The notes under the pieces: generated by a model
Databases searched by the model: none
Seen by the model: the letters and a program-made list of their open reading frames with translations, nothing else
Told to the model about the DNA's origin: nothing
Source: Sphingomonadales bacterium UBA2369
GTDB taxonomy: Bacteria; Pseudomonadota; Alphaproteobacteria; Sphingomonadales; Sphingomonadaceae
Assembly (NCBI GenBank): GCA_002344055.1
Contig: DDTH01000003.1
Coordinates: 1-39,086, forward strand
Reading direction: 5' to 3'
Length of the DNA stretch: 39,086 bases
Part shown: positions 9,049 to 17,650 of the stretch, piece by piece
Layout of the letters: each line of letters opens with the position of its first letter
Position numbering within the stretch: the stretch's first letter is position 1
Program-made: the position numbers and the translations under genes

Positions 9049-9525
9049 ATGGCTACCGTCGAGAAGATGCCGATGCTGGCGGAGGGCTATGAGAAGCTCC
9101 AGGCCCAGGCGCGCGCGTTGAAAAGCGAGCGGCCGCAGGTGATCGACGCGATCGAGGAAGCGCGCGCCCATGGCGACCTTTCCGAAAATGCCGAATATCA
9201 TGCCGCGAAGGAGCGGCAGGGCCAGATCGAGGCGATGATCGCCGATATCGACGACCGGCTCAGCCGCGCGATGGTGATCGATCCCGCCACCCTGTCCGGC
9301 GACAAGGTGATTTTCGGCGCGACCGTTCAGCTGCTCGACGAGAATGACAAGACGATCGTCTATCAGATTGTCGGCGAGACCGAGGCGGACGCGAAGGTGG
9401 GCCGGATCAGCTATTCCTCGCCGCTGGGCCGCGCCCTGATCGGCCGGAATGTCGGCGACGAGGTGGAATTCTCCGCCCCGTCGGGCGACCGTTACTTCGA
9501 GATCGCGAAGATCGAGTTCAAATAA
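9049..9525 (+). CDS. greA: Transcription elongation factor GreA
   Basis: Rescues backtracked RNA polymerase by stimulating cleavage of the nascent transcript through the secondary channel. At 158 residues it matches E. coli GreA. The N-terminal coiled coil carries the catalytic-tip block ARAHGDLSENAEYHAAKERQG (D and E at the tip), and the C-terminal FKBP-like domain shows VGRISYSSPLGRALIG and a final GDEVEFSAPSGDRYFEI. The start ATG follows AAAGGTGAGGG at a good distance. carB-greA adjacency is common in proteobacteria. The downstream rhomboid gene begins 14 bp after its stop, so the two may share a transcript. Confidence 0.97.
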   Translation: MATVEKMPMLAEGYEKLQAQARALKSERPQVIDAIEEARAHGDLSENAEYHAAKERQGQIEAMIADIDDRLSRAMVIDPATLSGDKVIFGATVQLLDENDKTIVYQIVGETEADAKVGRISYSSPLGRALIGRNVGDEVEFSAPSGDRYFEIAKIEFK

Positions 9526-9539
9526 GCTGCGGCGCAGGC

Positions 9540-10211
9540 GTGCGCACTCCCAACAGCTGGCACACCGCACGCGCGACCGTCGCGATCGCGCTCGCGACGA
9601 TTTTCATCGAATTGGTCGTATCAGTCGTGGGCTGGCGCGACGAAGCAGTGTTGTGGGGCGCCTTCTTCCCGCCCAACGGGGATTTGCTCGCGTTCCTCAG
9701 CGACCGGCTCGGCTTTCCGCGCGTGCCATTCGTTCTGACGCCGCTGACGGCCGCGCTGCTGCACGCAGGGACCCTGCATCTGCTGTTCAACATGATGGTC
9801 TTCGCATTCTGCGGTCGCGCGGTCGAGAGTGCACTCGGGCCGGTAAACCTGGTCATTCTCTATGTCGTCGGCGCCTATGCGGCAGCCGCGGGGCAATATG
9901 GCGCGGACCAACTGACGAGCGGCCTTCCGCGTCCGATGATCGGGGCCAGCGGTGCGGTGTCGGCTGTGATCGGCGCTTATGCCATGCTGTTCGGCAAGAA
10001 CCGGGTGCGCGTCGCCAACGCCCGATTGGCCCTCTGGCTCAACGTGCTGTGGCTCTTGGCCGCCTGGGTCGCGCTGCAGGTCGCGGTCGCCATCGTGCTA
10101 AGTGCCGGCACGGACGGCATCGTGCTGGCGGTCGGCGCTCATATCGGCGGCTTCGTCGCGGGCGTGATCCTCGCCCGGCCACTCTTGCTCTGGCGCTACC
10201 GGAAAGCCTGA
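9540..10211 (+). CDS. Rhomboid family intramembrane serine protease
   Basis: An integral membrane protease of 223 residues with about six membrane segments. The family signatures are present: HAGTLHLLFNMMVF in the second helix (His and Asn of the oxyanion site), the nucleophile in GASGAVS (Ser137) and the general base in AHIGGFVAG (His201), so it is probably active. It begins at GTG 9540, just after greA. Substrates cannot be predicted. It ends tail to tail with the DUF4170 gene, and a hairpin spans both stop codons. Confidence 0.92.
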   Translation: MRTPNSWHTARATVAIALATIFIELVVSVVGWRDEAVLWGAFFPPNGDLLAFLSDRLGFPRVPFVLTPLTAALLHAGTLHLLFNMMVFAFCGRAVESALGPVNLVILYVVGAYAAAAGQYGADQLTSGLPRPMIGASGAVSAVIGAYAMLFGKNRVRVANARLALWLNVLWLLAAWVALQVAVAIVLSAGTDGIVLAVGAHIGGFVAGVILARPLLLWRYRKA

Positions 10212-10232
10212 GGCCGAAAGGCTATTCAGGCT
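10205..10232. terminator. Hairpin between convergent rhomboid and DUF4170 genes
   Basis: AGCCTGA (10205-10211) pairs with TCAGGCT (10226-10232), and inside it GGCC pairs with GGCT around a GAAA tetraloop, leaving a 2-nt AT bulge. The hairpin covers both stop codons. It lacks a clear T-run on either strand, so it may be a weak bidirectional terminator or a 3'-end stabiliser. Confidence 0.45.
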
Positions 10233-10449
10233 GCTCCGCCGCGTCGGGTTCAAGCAGCCGGTGCAAATGGACCACGACATATTTCATCTCGGCGTCGTCC
10301 ACGGTGCGCTGCGCCTTGCCGCGCCAGGCTTCCTCTGCCTCCGCATAATTGGAATAGACGCCGACCAGGTCGATCTTTTCCAGATCGACGAAGTCGAGGC
10401 CCTGCGGATCGCGCACGCGGCCGCCGAAAACGAGATGCAACTTGCTCAT
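10222..10449 (-). CDS. DUF4170 domain protein
   Basis: A 75-residue protein matching the small DUF4170 family of alphaproteobacteria: it begins MSKLHLVFGGRVRDPQG and contains LDLVGVYSNYAEAEEAWRGKAQRTVDDAEMKY-like segments ending in VVVHLHRLL. The pattern resembles a single alpha/beta domain. No function is established for the family. It is preceded by an intrinsic terminator that closes the upstream four-gene cluster, so it probably has its own promoter within the roughly 75-bp gap. Confidence 0.88.
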   Translation of the reverse strand: MSKLHLVFGGRVRDPQGLDFVDLEKIDLVGVYSNYAEAEEAWRGKAQRTVDDAEMKYVVVHLHRLLEPDAAEQPE

Positions 10450-10468
10450 CGGTAGGAGATTCCTCGGG

Positions 10469-10495
10469 AAAAATATCGGCTCGCGTTAGGCGAGC
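10469..10495 (-). terminator. Intrinsic terminator of the yqjDEK-like cluster
   Basis: Read on the minus strand, a perfect 6-bp stem (GCTCGC / GCGAGC, 10490-10495 with 10479-10484) around a 5-nt loop is followed after a few bases by five T residues (A-run at 10469-10473 on plus). It lies about 30 bp after the last gene of the minus-strand cluster (stop at 10526) and before the DUF4170 start, exactly where a Rho-independent terminator is expected. Confidence 0.7.
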
Positions 10496-10525
10496 ACGAG
10501 CGGCTTCCGCAAGGGCGGGCGCGGT

Positions 10526-10849
10526 TCAGGCGCCCGTTTCTTCCTTGGCCTTGGCGACGACCTGATCGACGCTGCTCTTCACCTGCGTCACGACCTCGTC
10601 GCTGAGGCGGCCGAATTTCTCGCGGCCGCTATCGACCGCGCCGCGCGCGGCGTCGCCGATCTTCGCGCCGATCGGCTGCAGCGCTTCGCGCTCGCGGCGG
10701 CTGGAGGGCAGCAATGCGCCAACCAGCGCGCCGACCGCGAAGCCGGCGCCGAGCGCCGCGACGGGATTGTCGCCGATCCGCCGGCTGGCTCCGTTGCCGG
10801 CCCGGTCGTTGGCGTTGACGCCGGCCTTGCTGCTGTCGGTGTTCGCCAT
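10526..10849 (-). CDS. Small glycine-zipper protein, YtxH-like
   Basis: A 107-residue protein with a hydrophilic N-terminus, one glycine-rich hydrophobic segment at about 28-47 (NPVAALGAGFAVGALVGALLP) followed by basic residues (SSRRERE), and an amphipathic helical C-terminus (FGRLSDEVVTQVKSSVDQVVAKAKEE). This is the general build of YtxH or DUF883-like envelope stress proteins; exact family uncertain. It is the last gene of a minus-strand cluster of small membrane-associated proteins and stands 10 bp after the preceding gene. A role at the inner membrane under stress is inference from its neighbours. Confidence 0.8.
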   Translation of the reverse strand: MANTDSSKAGVNANDRAGNGASRRIGDNPVAALGAGFAVGALVGALLPSSRREREALQPIGAKIGDAARGAVDSGREKFGRLSDEVVTQVKSSVDQVVAKAKEETGA

Positions 10850-10859
10850 GATCTTACTC

Positions 10860-11183
10860 CTACTGGGCTGAGGTGGTGGCGGGATTGGTTTTTCGGCCTT
10901 TGCCGAACAGGCGGCAGGCCAGCTTCTTGAGCGGCTTGCGGAACAGGATCAGCGCGGCGATACCCGCCGCAACCGTCGTGGCGGCCGGCCGCTTGCGCAT
11001 CGTGCCGGCGACCTTGCCGCTGGCCGCCTGGGTTTTCTGCCGGACGCCGCCGACGGCGGAGGCCACCAGATTCGCGGGCTTGAGCCGCTCCTTCAGCGCT
11101 CCGGTAGTGCTCTGCACCCGCGCTTTGGCGAGGGCCTTGTTGCGCCGTGCCTGTTCCAGCTCGGCCAGATCCTGTACACTCAT
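10860..11183 (-). CDS. Small basic membrane-associated protein (YqjK/DUF3618-like position)
   Basis: A 107-residue basic protein. The first half is helical and charged (LAELEQARRNKALAKARVQ), the middle holds RLKPANLVASAVGGVRQKTQ, and one hydrophobic segment lies near 70-85 (RPAATTVAAGIAALILFRKPL). The layout resembles DUF3618 proteins, and its place after a YqjE-type holin-like gene is that of YqjK in enterobacteria. Family assignment is tentative. ATG 11183 overlaps the stop of the preceding gene as ATGA, so translation is coupled. The start was chosen over upstream in-frame codons because of this overlap. Confidence 0.8.
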   Translation of the reverse strand: MSVQDLAELEQARRNKALAKARVQSTTGALKERLKPANLVASAVGGVRQKTQAASGKVAGTMRKRPAATTVAAGIAALILFRKPLKKLACRLFGKGRKTNPATTSAQ

Positions 11184-11587
11184 GGCTGGTCGTCTCCTCG
11201 CGCAAGCGCGGCTTTCTCGTCCGGGCCGCCACCCAAAGCGGCCAAGGCCTTGCCGCCGGCGCGGGCGGCGAGGAGGCCGAAGATCGCGAAGATCGCGCAT
11301 ATCGCCATGCCCGCGCCGAACGGGCCGATCAGGGTCGCGAGTCCAAGTACGAGCGCGAGGACCAGCGCCTGCAGCGCGCAGAGCAGCAAGACAATGCCGA
11401 TGCCGAGCAGGCCGATGCCAGCCTTCGCCCGCTTCGCGCGATGCCGGGCGACCTGCTTGAGAAGGTCCATTTCCGCGCGCGCATAAGCTTTGCCGTCAGC
11501 GACCAGCCGCTTGACGAGGCCGCCGATCGATTCATCGCGCGGATCATTGGCCTGCGAGGCGAGCAGGCCGCCTTCGTCTTCAGGCAT
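11180..11587 (-). CDS. Phage-holin-family membrane protein (YqjE-like)
   Basis: A 135-residue protein with a hydrophilic N-terminal helix (ESIGGLVKRLVADGKAYARAEMDLLKQ) and two closely spaced hydrophobic segments (about 57-82 and 86-108). This pattern is that of the Phage_holin_3_6 / DUF1469 family to which E. coli YqjE belongs; despite the name, members are chromosomal inner-membrane proteins and not phage holins. ATG 11587 lies within the end of the preceding gene and the stop overlaps the next start. The neighbours fit a YqjD-YqjE-YqjK-like set. Confidence 0.85.
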   Translation of the reverse strand: MPEDEGGLLASQANDPRDESIGGLVKRLVADGKAYARAEMDLLKQVARHRAKRAKAGIGLLGIGIVLLLCALQALVLALVLGLATLIGPFGAGMAICAIFAIFGLLAARAGGKALAALGGGPDEKAALARGDDQP

Positions 11588-12149
11588 CGCCGTCGCGATA
11601 CTCGCTGAGCCCGCTCCGGACGACCCGCGCGACCGCGAAGCCGAGCAGGGCGGCAATGCCGATGGCGACCGCCGGACTGCGCTGCACGAAGGCGCGCGCA
11701 TCCTCGACCAGATCGTCGATGCTGCGCTCGTCGATGGTCGAGGCGAGCGATTTGATCGAATCCGATGCCTTGCGGCCGACGCCGGCATATTGGCCGCCGA
11801 GCCGGTCCTCGACCGAACCTGAAGCGTCGGCCAGGATTTCTGCGAGGCTCTGCAGCAGGCCGGACGCCTTGTTCTTGCCGTCGTCCGCATATTCGCGCGC
11901 CTTGTCACCCGCCTGGGCCTTCAGCGTGCTGATCTGATCGCGGACCTGGCCGGCGATGCCGCTGACACCGTGGCCCTCGCCATCATCCTTGTCGAACTGG
12001 AATGCCGAGCTTTTCGGCGCCGCGTCGCCAGCCTTGGTCGCGGCGCGGCTCTTGCCGCCGCCCTTCGCGCCATTGCCCTCACCGAGATCGATATTGGTGT
12101 CGATAATGTGATCGGTCCCCTCGGGGAGTCCGGTCTGGCGGGACGGCAT
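11580..12149 (-). CDS. DUF883-like (YqjD/ElaB type) inner-membrane protein
   Basis: A 189-residue protein: disordered, charged N-terminus (about 1-70), then long amphipathic helices (SGIAGQVRDQISTLKAQAGDKAREYADD and onward) and a C-terminal hydrophobic anchor in FVQRSPAVAIGIAALLGFAVARVVRSGL. That last block matches the C-tail of DUF883 proteins. E. coli YqjD and ElaB are C-tail anchored, bind ribosomes in stationary phase and depend on RpoS; the same role here is inference. An excellent ribosome-binding site (AAGGAGG) precedes ATG 12149. First gene of the cluster, divergent from eno with 166 bp between them. The N-terminal extension is longer than in YqjD. Confidence 0.82.
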   Translation of the reverse strand: MPSRQTGLPEGTDHIIDTNIDLGEGNGAKGGGKSRAATKAGDAAPKSSAFQFDKDDGEGHGVSGIAGQVRDQISTLKAQAGDKAREYADDGKNKASGLLQSLAEILADASGSVEDRLGGQYAGVGRKASDSIKSLASTIDERSIDDLVEDARAFVQRSPAVAIGIAALLGFAVARVVRSGLSEYRDGDA

Positions 12150-12315
12150 GGCAATTCCTCCTTGGTCGGCGATACGCAATTCCAACAACTGAACACCCGC
12201 GCCGGGCTTCTCGTTCCGCCACCGACGCGAAAGTTGCGTGCCGCGCATGGCCCCGATAAGCCGCCCGCGAAACGCGCCTTCGCATTCCAAGATAGGCCAT
12301 ATCGGAGCCGAAACA

Positions 12316-13590
<1,275 letters not shown>

Positions 13591-13692
13591 GCGCCAGCCG
13601 TCCGCTCATTCGCCCATCTCAGCGCGATAATTGTCAGCCATTGTGGTTGAAGGCTTGATTCGGCTGGCTTTTGCTGATTCTTAGGGTTCGCA

Positions 13693-14007
13693 ATGCCCGT
13701 CGCCGCCCCTCGTCCCTTTGCCCTGATCAAGCGCGTCGCCTTTCCGGCGATCGGGCTGGTGATTTTCGGCTATTTCCTCGCCTCCGCGGTGATCGGCGAC
13801 AATGGCGTGATGTCGTGGGGCGAATATCGCCGGACCTCGGCCGATCGGCAGGCCAAGCTGGACGGGCTGAAGGCCGAGGAGGCGCGGCTGATCCATCGTT
13901 CCGAACTGCTCGATCCGCGCAACCCCGATCGCGATCTGGCGGAGGAGGAGGCGCGCCGCCAGCTCGGCGTGGTCGACAAGAACGAATACGTCATCACCCT
14001 CGATTAG
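13693..14007 (+). CDS. ftsB: Septum formation initiator FtsB/DivIC family
   Basis: A 104-residue bitopic inner-membrane protein of the divisome; FtsB links FtsL and FtsQ and helps activate septal wall synthesis. It has a short cytoplasmic N-terminus, one membrane segment at about 15-33 (VAFPAIGLVIFGYFLASAV), then a periplasmic coiled coil (RQAKLDGLKAEEARLIHRSELL) and the family's end motif DLAEEEARRQLGVVDKNEYV. It lies between eno and pdhA, the linkage usual in alphaproteobacteria. Sequence similarity in this family is weak, so assignment rests on length, topology and context. Confidence 0.88.
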   Translation: MPVAAPRPFALIKRVAFPAIGLVIFGYFLASAVIGDNGVMSWGEYRRTSADRQAKLDGLKAEEARLIHRSELLDPRNPDRDLAEEEARRQLGVVDKNEYVITLD

Positions 14008-14114
14008 GGGTGGCCGGACGACGCGTTTGGCATGCCACCCGTTGCGACTCCCCGCATTTGCCGCCATAGGTCCGGCGCAACGCCGCCGTAGAGCAATAAG
14101 GGAGAGGCCCAAGC

Positions 14115-15170
14115 ATGGCCCGAGCAGCCGCCAAGCGCGCATCCGCGTCGCCCGCACCCGCGACACCGAATCGCGAACGTCCGCCTGAACCGAAACGGTT
14201 CAAGGCCGACAAGGCGACCTTGCTGGAATTCTATCGCCAGATGCTGCTCATCCGCCGCTTCGAGGAGCGGGCCGGACAGCTTTACGGCCTCGGCCTGATC
14301 GGCGGCTTCTGTCACCTCTATATCGGCCAGGAAGCGGTCGCGGTCGGCCTGCAGTCGGCGCTGAACAGTGAGACGGACAGCGTCATCACCGGCTATCGCG
14401 ACCACGGCCATATGCTCGCTTACGGCATCGACCCCAATGTGATCATGGCCGAGCTGACCGGGCGCCAGGCCGGCATCTCGAAGGGCAAGGGCGGTTCGAT
14501 GCACATGTTCAGCGTCGAGCATAAATTCTATGGCGGCCACGGCATCGTCGGCGCGCAAGTCAGCCTTGGCGCGGGTCTGGCCTTCAAGCACAAATATTCC
14601 GGCGATGGCGGGGTCTGCATGGCCTATTTCGGCGATGGCGCGGCCAATCAGGGCCAGGTCTATGAGAGCTTCAACATGGCCGAGCTGTGGAAGCTGCCGA
14701 TCATCTTCGTGATCGAAAACAACCAATACGCCATGGGCACCAGCGTCAATCGCGCCAGCGCCGAGGACCAGCTGTACAAGCGCGGCGAGAGCTTCCGCAT
14801 TCCCGGCATGCAGGTGGACGGCATGGACGTGCTCGCGGTGCGGGGCGCGGCCGAGACGGCGGTCGAATGGGTGCGCAGCGGCAAGGGGCCGGTGCTGATG
14901 GAGCTGAAGACCTATCGCTATCGCGGCCATTCCATGTCCGACCCGGCCAAGTATCGCAGCCGCGAGGAAGTGCAGGCGGTGCGCGACAAATCCGACCCGA
15001 TCGAGGCGGCGAAGCGCGAGCTGGAGAAACTGGGCGTGAAGGAGGATGAGCTGAAGGCGATGGACAAGGACATCCGCGCCATCGTCGCCGAATCCGCCGA
15101 TTTCGCCGAGCAATCGCCCGAGCCGGATCCGTCCGAGCTTTACACCGACGTGCTGGTGGGGAGCTACTGA
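14115..15170 (+). CDS. pdhA: Pyruvate dehydrogenase E1 component, alpha subunit
   Basis: With PdhB it decarboxylates pyruvate on thiamine diphosphate and transfers the acetyl group to a lipoyl arm. The 351-residue protein begins with an Ala/Pro/Arg-rich tail (about 1-25), then FYRQMLLIRRFEERAGQLYG typical of E1-alpha; the thiamine diphosphate motif is GDGAANQGQVYESFNMAELW to ENNQYAMG; the phosphorylation-loop-like region YRYRGHSMSDPAKYRSREE is also present. A good ribosome-binding site (AGGGAGAGG) precedes the ATG. Its stop overlaps the ATG of a small unknown ORF, which separates it from pdhB. Confidence 0.97.
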   Translation: MARAAAKRASASPAPATPNRERPPEPKRFKADKATLLEFYRQMLLIRRFEERAGQLYGLGLIGGFCHLYIGQEAVAVGLQSALNSETDSVITGYRDHGHMLAYGIDPNVIMAELTGRQAGISKGKGGSMHMFSVEHKFYGGHGIVGAQVSLGAGLAFKHKYSGDGGVCMAYFGDGAANQGQVYESFNMAELWKLPIIFVIENNQYAMGTSVNRASAEDQLYKRGESFRIPGMQVDGMDVLAVRGAAETAVEWVRSGKGPVLMELKTYRYRGHSMSDPAKYRSREEVQAVRDKSDPIEAAKRELEKLGVKEDELKAMDKDIRAIVAESADFAEQSPEPDPSELYTDVLVGSY

Positions 15171-15499
15171 TGCTGCCGGTGCTGGTAGCGGCAATGTTTG
15201 GTGTCGTCGGGCAGCCATCGTCGGGACTGCCATCCGGCTACGTTCCTCCGCCTCCGTGTCCGCCTTGTCTGTTGGAGGGTGGCTGCGCGGACTTCCGCGG
15301 GCCGTGTTCGTTTGGCTTGCCGGCGACAGTAGACCTTGGTCCCCGGCGACCGAGGCCGGACCTTCTGAGTCTCGCCCCGATAAAGATGCGTCCGATGACC
15401 AGGCGCGAGTGTCGGCAATTTCTGCGTGACGTGGGCGGACCTCGTGGAAGCCGCTGCGACGGACTGTTCGTTTCTGATGAGGCGCCACATGCCAATTGA
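15170..15499 (+). CDS. Small putative secreted Cys/Pro-rich protein between pdhA and pdhB
   Basis: A 109-residue frame starting at an ATG that shares one base with the pdhA stop (TGATG). The first 20 residues (MLPVLVAAMFGVVG) look like a weak signal peptide; a Pro/Cys-rich part follows (PPPPCPPC, GGC, GPC), and the C-terminal half is basic (RPMTRRECRQFLRDVGG). I recognise no family. Third-codon-position GC is clearly lower than in neighbouring genes, so this may be an acquired gene, a degrading one, or simply an untranslated spacer. It overlaps the pdhB start by 11 nt. The lack of any other good frame in the 318 bp between pdhA and pdhB, plus the coupled start, supports it modestly. Confidence 0.45.
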   Translation: MLPVLVAAMFGVVGQPSSGLPSGYVPPPPCPPCLLEGGCADFRGPCSFGLPATVDLGPRRPRPDLLSLAPIKMRPMTRRECRQFLRDVGGPRGSRCDGLFVSDEAPHAN

Positions 15500-16886
15500 A
15501 CTGAAAATGCCCGCCCTCTCCCCGACGATGGAGGAGGGCACGCTCGCAAAATGGCTGGTGAAGGAGGGCGATGAAGTCGCGTCCGGCACCGTGCTTGCCG
15601 AGATCGAGACCGACAAGGCAACGATGGAGTTCGAGGCGATCGACGAAGGAACGGTCGGCAAGATCCTGGTGCCGGAAGGCACGGACGGGGTGAAGGTCGG
15701 CACCGTGATCGCGACCTTGCTGGGCGAGGGCGAGGATGCGTCCGCGGCGCCTGCACCGGCCCCGGCACCGGCTCCCGCCGAGACGCCGAGCGAGCAGAAG
15801 GCCGAGCCCGCCGCCGAAGAGAAGAAGTCGGCCGACACCGGCACCGAGCAACTGGTGACCAAGGCCGAGCCCGCCGCTCCCGAAGTGCCAGAGGGAACCG
15901 AAATGGTTCGCCAGACCCTGCGCGAGGCGCTTCGCGACGCGATGGCTGAGGAAATGCGCGCCGACGATCGCGTGTTCGTGATGGGCGAGGAGGTCGCGGA
16001 ATATCAGGGCGCCTACAAGGTCACGCAGGGCCTGCTCGACGAGTTCGGCCCGCGGCGGGTGATCGACACGCCGATCACCGAATATGGCTTTGCTGGCGTC
16101 GGCACCGGCGCCGCGATGGGCGGGCTGAGGCCGGTCATCGAATTCATGACCTTCAACTTCGCGATGCAGGCGATCGACCACATCATCAATTCGGCCGCGA
16201 AGACCAATTACATGTCCGGCGGCCAGATGCGCTGCCCGATCGTGTTCCGCGGCCCGAACGGCGCCGCGAGCCGAGTCGGCGCTCAGCACAGCCAGAATTA
16301 CGCGCCCTGGTATGCCAGCGTCCCGGGCCTGATCGTGATCGCGCCCTACAGCGCGGCCGACGCGAAGGGCCTGCTGAAGGCCGCGATCCGCAGCGAGGAT
16401 CCGGTCGTCTTCCTCGAGAATGAATTGCTCTACGGCCAGAGCTTCGACGTGCCGAAGCTCGACGATTGCACTTTGCCGATCGGCAAGGCCCGCGTCGCGC
16501 GCGAGGGTAAGGACGTGACGCTCGTGTCCTATTCGATCGGCGTCGGCATCGCGCTCGATGCGGCGAACACGCTGGCCGAGGAAGGGATCGAGGCCGAGGT
16601 GATCGACCTGCGCACCCTGCGTCCGCTCGACAAGGAAGCAGTGCTGAAGAGCCTGGCCAAAACCAACCGCATCGTCTGTGTCGAAGAGGGCTGGCCGGTC
16701 TGCTCCATCTCGTCCGAGATCGCCGCGATCTGCATGGAGGAAGGCTTCGACGATCTCGATGCGCCGGTGCTGCGGGTGACGAATGTCGATGTGCCGCTGC
16801 CTTATGCCGCGAATCTGGAGAAGCTCGCGCTGATCAAGGCGGCCGATGTCGTCGCGGCGGCGAAGAAGGTTTGCTACCGCGACTGA
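15489..16886 (+). CDS. pdhB: Pyruvate dehydrogenase E1 component, beta subunit with N-terminal lipoyl domain
   Basis: A 465-residue fusion of a lipoyl domain (residues about 1-78, with the lipoylated Lys43 in EIETDKATMEFEAID), an Ala/Pro-rich flexible linker (about 83-130, repeated AP pairs) and the E1-beta catalytic domain from about residue 138 (REALRDAMAEEMRADDRVFVMGEEV). The beta-subunit core includes ITEYGFAGVGTGAAMGGLRP and the C-terminal DLRTLRPLDKEAVLKSLAKTNR. A lipoyl domain on E1-beta is characteristic of alphaproteobacterial complexes. The start at ATG 15489 follows GAGG at 15480-15483; an earlier in-frame ATG adds residues that do not fit the lipoyl domain. pdhC and lpd are not adjacent here. 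Confidence 0.97.
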   Translation: MPIELKMPALSPTMEEGTLAKWLVKEGDEVASGTVLAEIETDKATMEFEAIDEGTVGKILVPEGTDGVKVGTVIATLLGEGEDASAAPAPAPAPAPAETPSEQKAEPAAEEKKSADTGTEQLVTKAEPAAPEVPEGTEMVRQTLREALRDAMAEEMRADDRVFVMGEEVAEYQGAYKVTQGLLDEFGPRRVIDTPITEYGFAGVGTGAAMGGLRPVIEFMTFNFAMQAIDHIINSAAKTNYMSGGQMRCPIVFRGPNGAASRVGAQHSQNYAPWYASVPGLIVIAPYSAADAKGLLKAAIRSEDPVVFLENELLYGQSFDVPKLDDCTLPIGKARVAREGKDVTLVSYSIGVGIALDAANTLAEEGIEAEVIDLRTLRPLDKEAVLKSLAKTNRIVCVEEGWPVCSISSEIAAICMEEGFDDLDAPVLRVTNVDVPLPYAANLEKLALIKAADVVAAAKKVCYRD

Positions 16887-16922
16887 GCTTGACGGCTTGG
16901 CCCGCGGGGACGCGAATTCGTT

Positions 16923-17567
16923 GTGAACCCCGATATTGCCTTCGCGCTCGGCAGCGCACCCGTGGCCGTGCAGCCTGCGCTGAACGCCCTTTGGGCGCTG
17001 GACGATGCGCTTGGCCGCGTGCTTGCCACGGGCCGTGAGGCGATGATCGCACGGATCAGACTCGCCTGGTGGCGGGAGGCGCTGGAGCGGCTCGACCGGG
17101 AGCCGCCGCCGAAGGAGCCGGTCCTGGAGGGGCTGGCGCAGCATGTCCTGCCGGCCGGAATCACAGGTGCGGAGCTTGGCGAGATGGAGCCGGGCTGGGC
17201 ATTGTTGCCCGGAGACCAGCCGATCACCGCCGACGAACTCGAAAGCTATGCAAAGGCGCGCGGTGCCATGCTCTTTCACATGTCTGCCCGGTTGCTGCAG
17301 GGCGATATGGCGGTCGAGGCGGCGGGCGAGGCGTGGGCGCTGGTCGATCTCGCCCGGCACAGCACCGAACCCGCTGACGTGGACGCCGCTCTGGCCGCCG
17401 CCCGGCGCCGCGACCTGCCGCGCCGCTGGCTCAGGCCGCTGCGCCCGCTCGGCATGCTTGCTAGCCTCGCCAAACGGGACCTGGATCGCGACCCAGGGCG
17501 CTGGGAGGAATTCGGATCACCGCCGCGCATCGCCCGCATGCTGCGCCACCGGCTGACGGGCCGATAG
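16923..17567 (+). CDS. Squalene/phytoene synthase-like protein (NDUFAF6-like)
   Basis: A 214-residue helical protein with the family hallmark ARIRLAWWREALERLD (about 42-57) and ESYAKARGAMLFHMSARLL later. It is shorter than true phytoene synthases, and I do not see two clear aspartate-rich DxxxD substrate motifs. The closest type is therefore the squalene/phytoene-synthase-fold proteins such as mitochondrial NDUFAF6, which acts in complex I assembly; that role here is inference. Starts at GTG 16923, 36 bp after pdhB, so it may be co-transcribed with the pdh genes. Confidence 0.82.
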   Translation: MNPDIAFALGSAPVAVQPALNALWALDDALGRVLATGREAMIARIRLAWWREALERLDREPPPKEPVLEGLAQHVLPAGITGAELGEMEPGWALLPGDQPITADELESYAKARGAMLFHMSARLLQGDMAVEAAGEAWALVDLARHSTEPADVDAALAAARRRDLPRRWLRPLRPLGMLASLAKRDLDRDPGRWEEFGSPPRIARMLRHRLTGR

Positions 17568-17581
17568 CGCCATTTTGGCGC
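17567..17581 (+). other. Short hairpin at the end of the phytoene-synthase-like gene
   Basis: GCGCC (17567-17571) and GGCGC (17577-17581) form a 5-bp stem around ATTTT immediately after the stop codon. No T-run follows, so terminator function is doubtful. Confidence 0.25.
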
Positions 17582-17650
17582 CGGTTTGGCGATGTACTGA
17601 TCCCGCGAGGCGTTAGGCTGGCCCCGATTTTCCGAACGGGGGCGAGTCGG

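Noticed and set aside
11180..11587. Phage-holin similarity read as a prophage remnant
   Set aside because: No other phage gene nearby, and the family is chromosomal (YqjE type), with coherent neighbours.
15164..15862. Minus-strand Ser/Ala-rich frame across the pdhA-pdhB gap
   Set aside because: Most of it is antisense to the PdhB lipoyl domain and linker, and it has low complexity; the plus-strand frame is the better, though still weak, candidate.
14004..17360. Very long open frame (over 1100 codons) on the minus strand opposite pdhA, pdhB and the phytoene-synthase-like gene
   Set aside because: It is the codon-bias shadow of well-identified genes on plus; its translation is rich in H, R, D and L, without domains.
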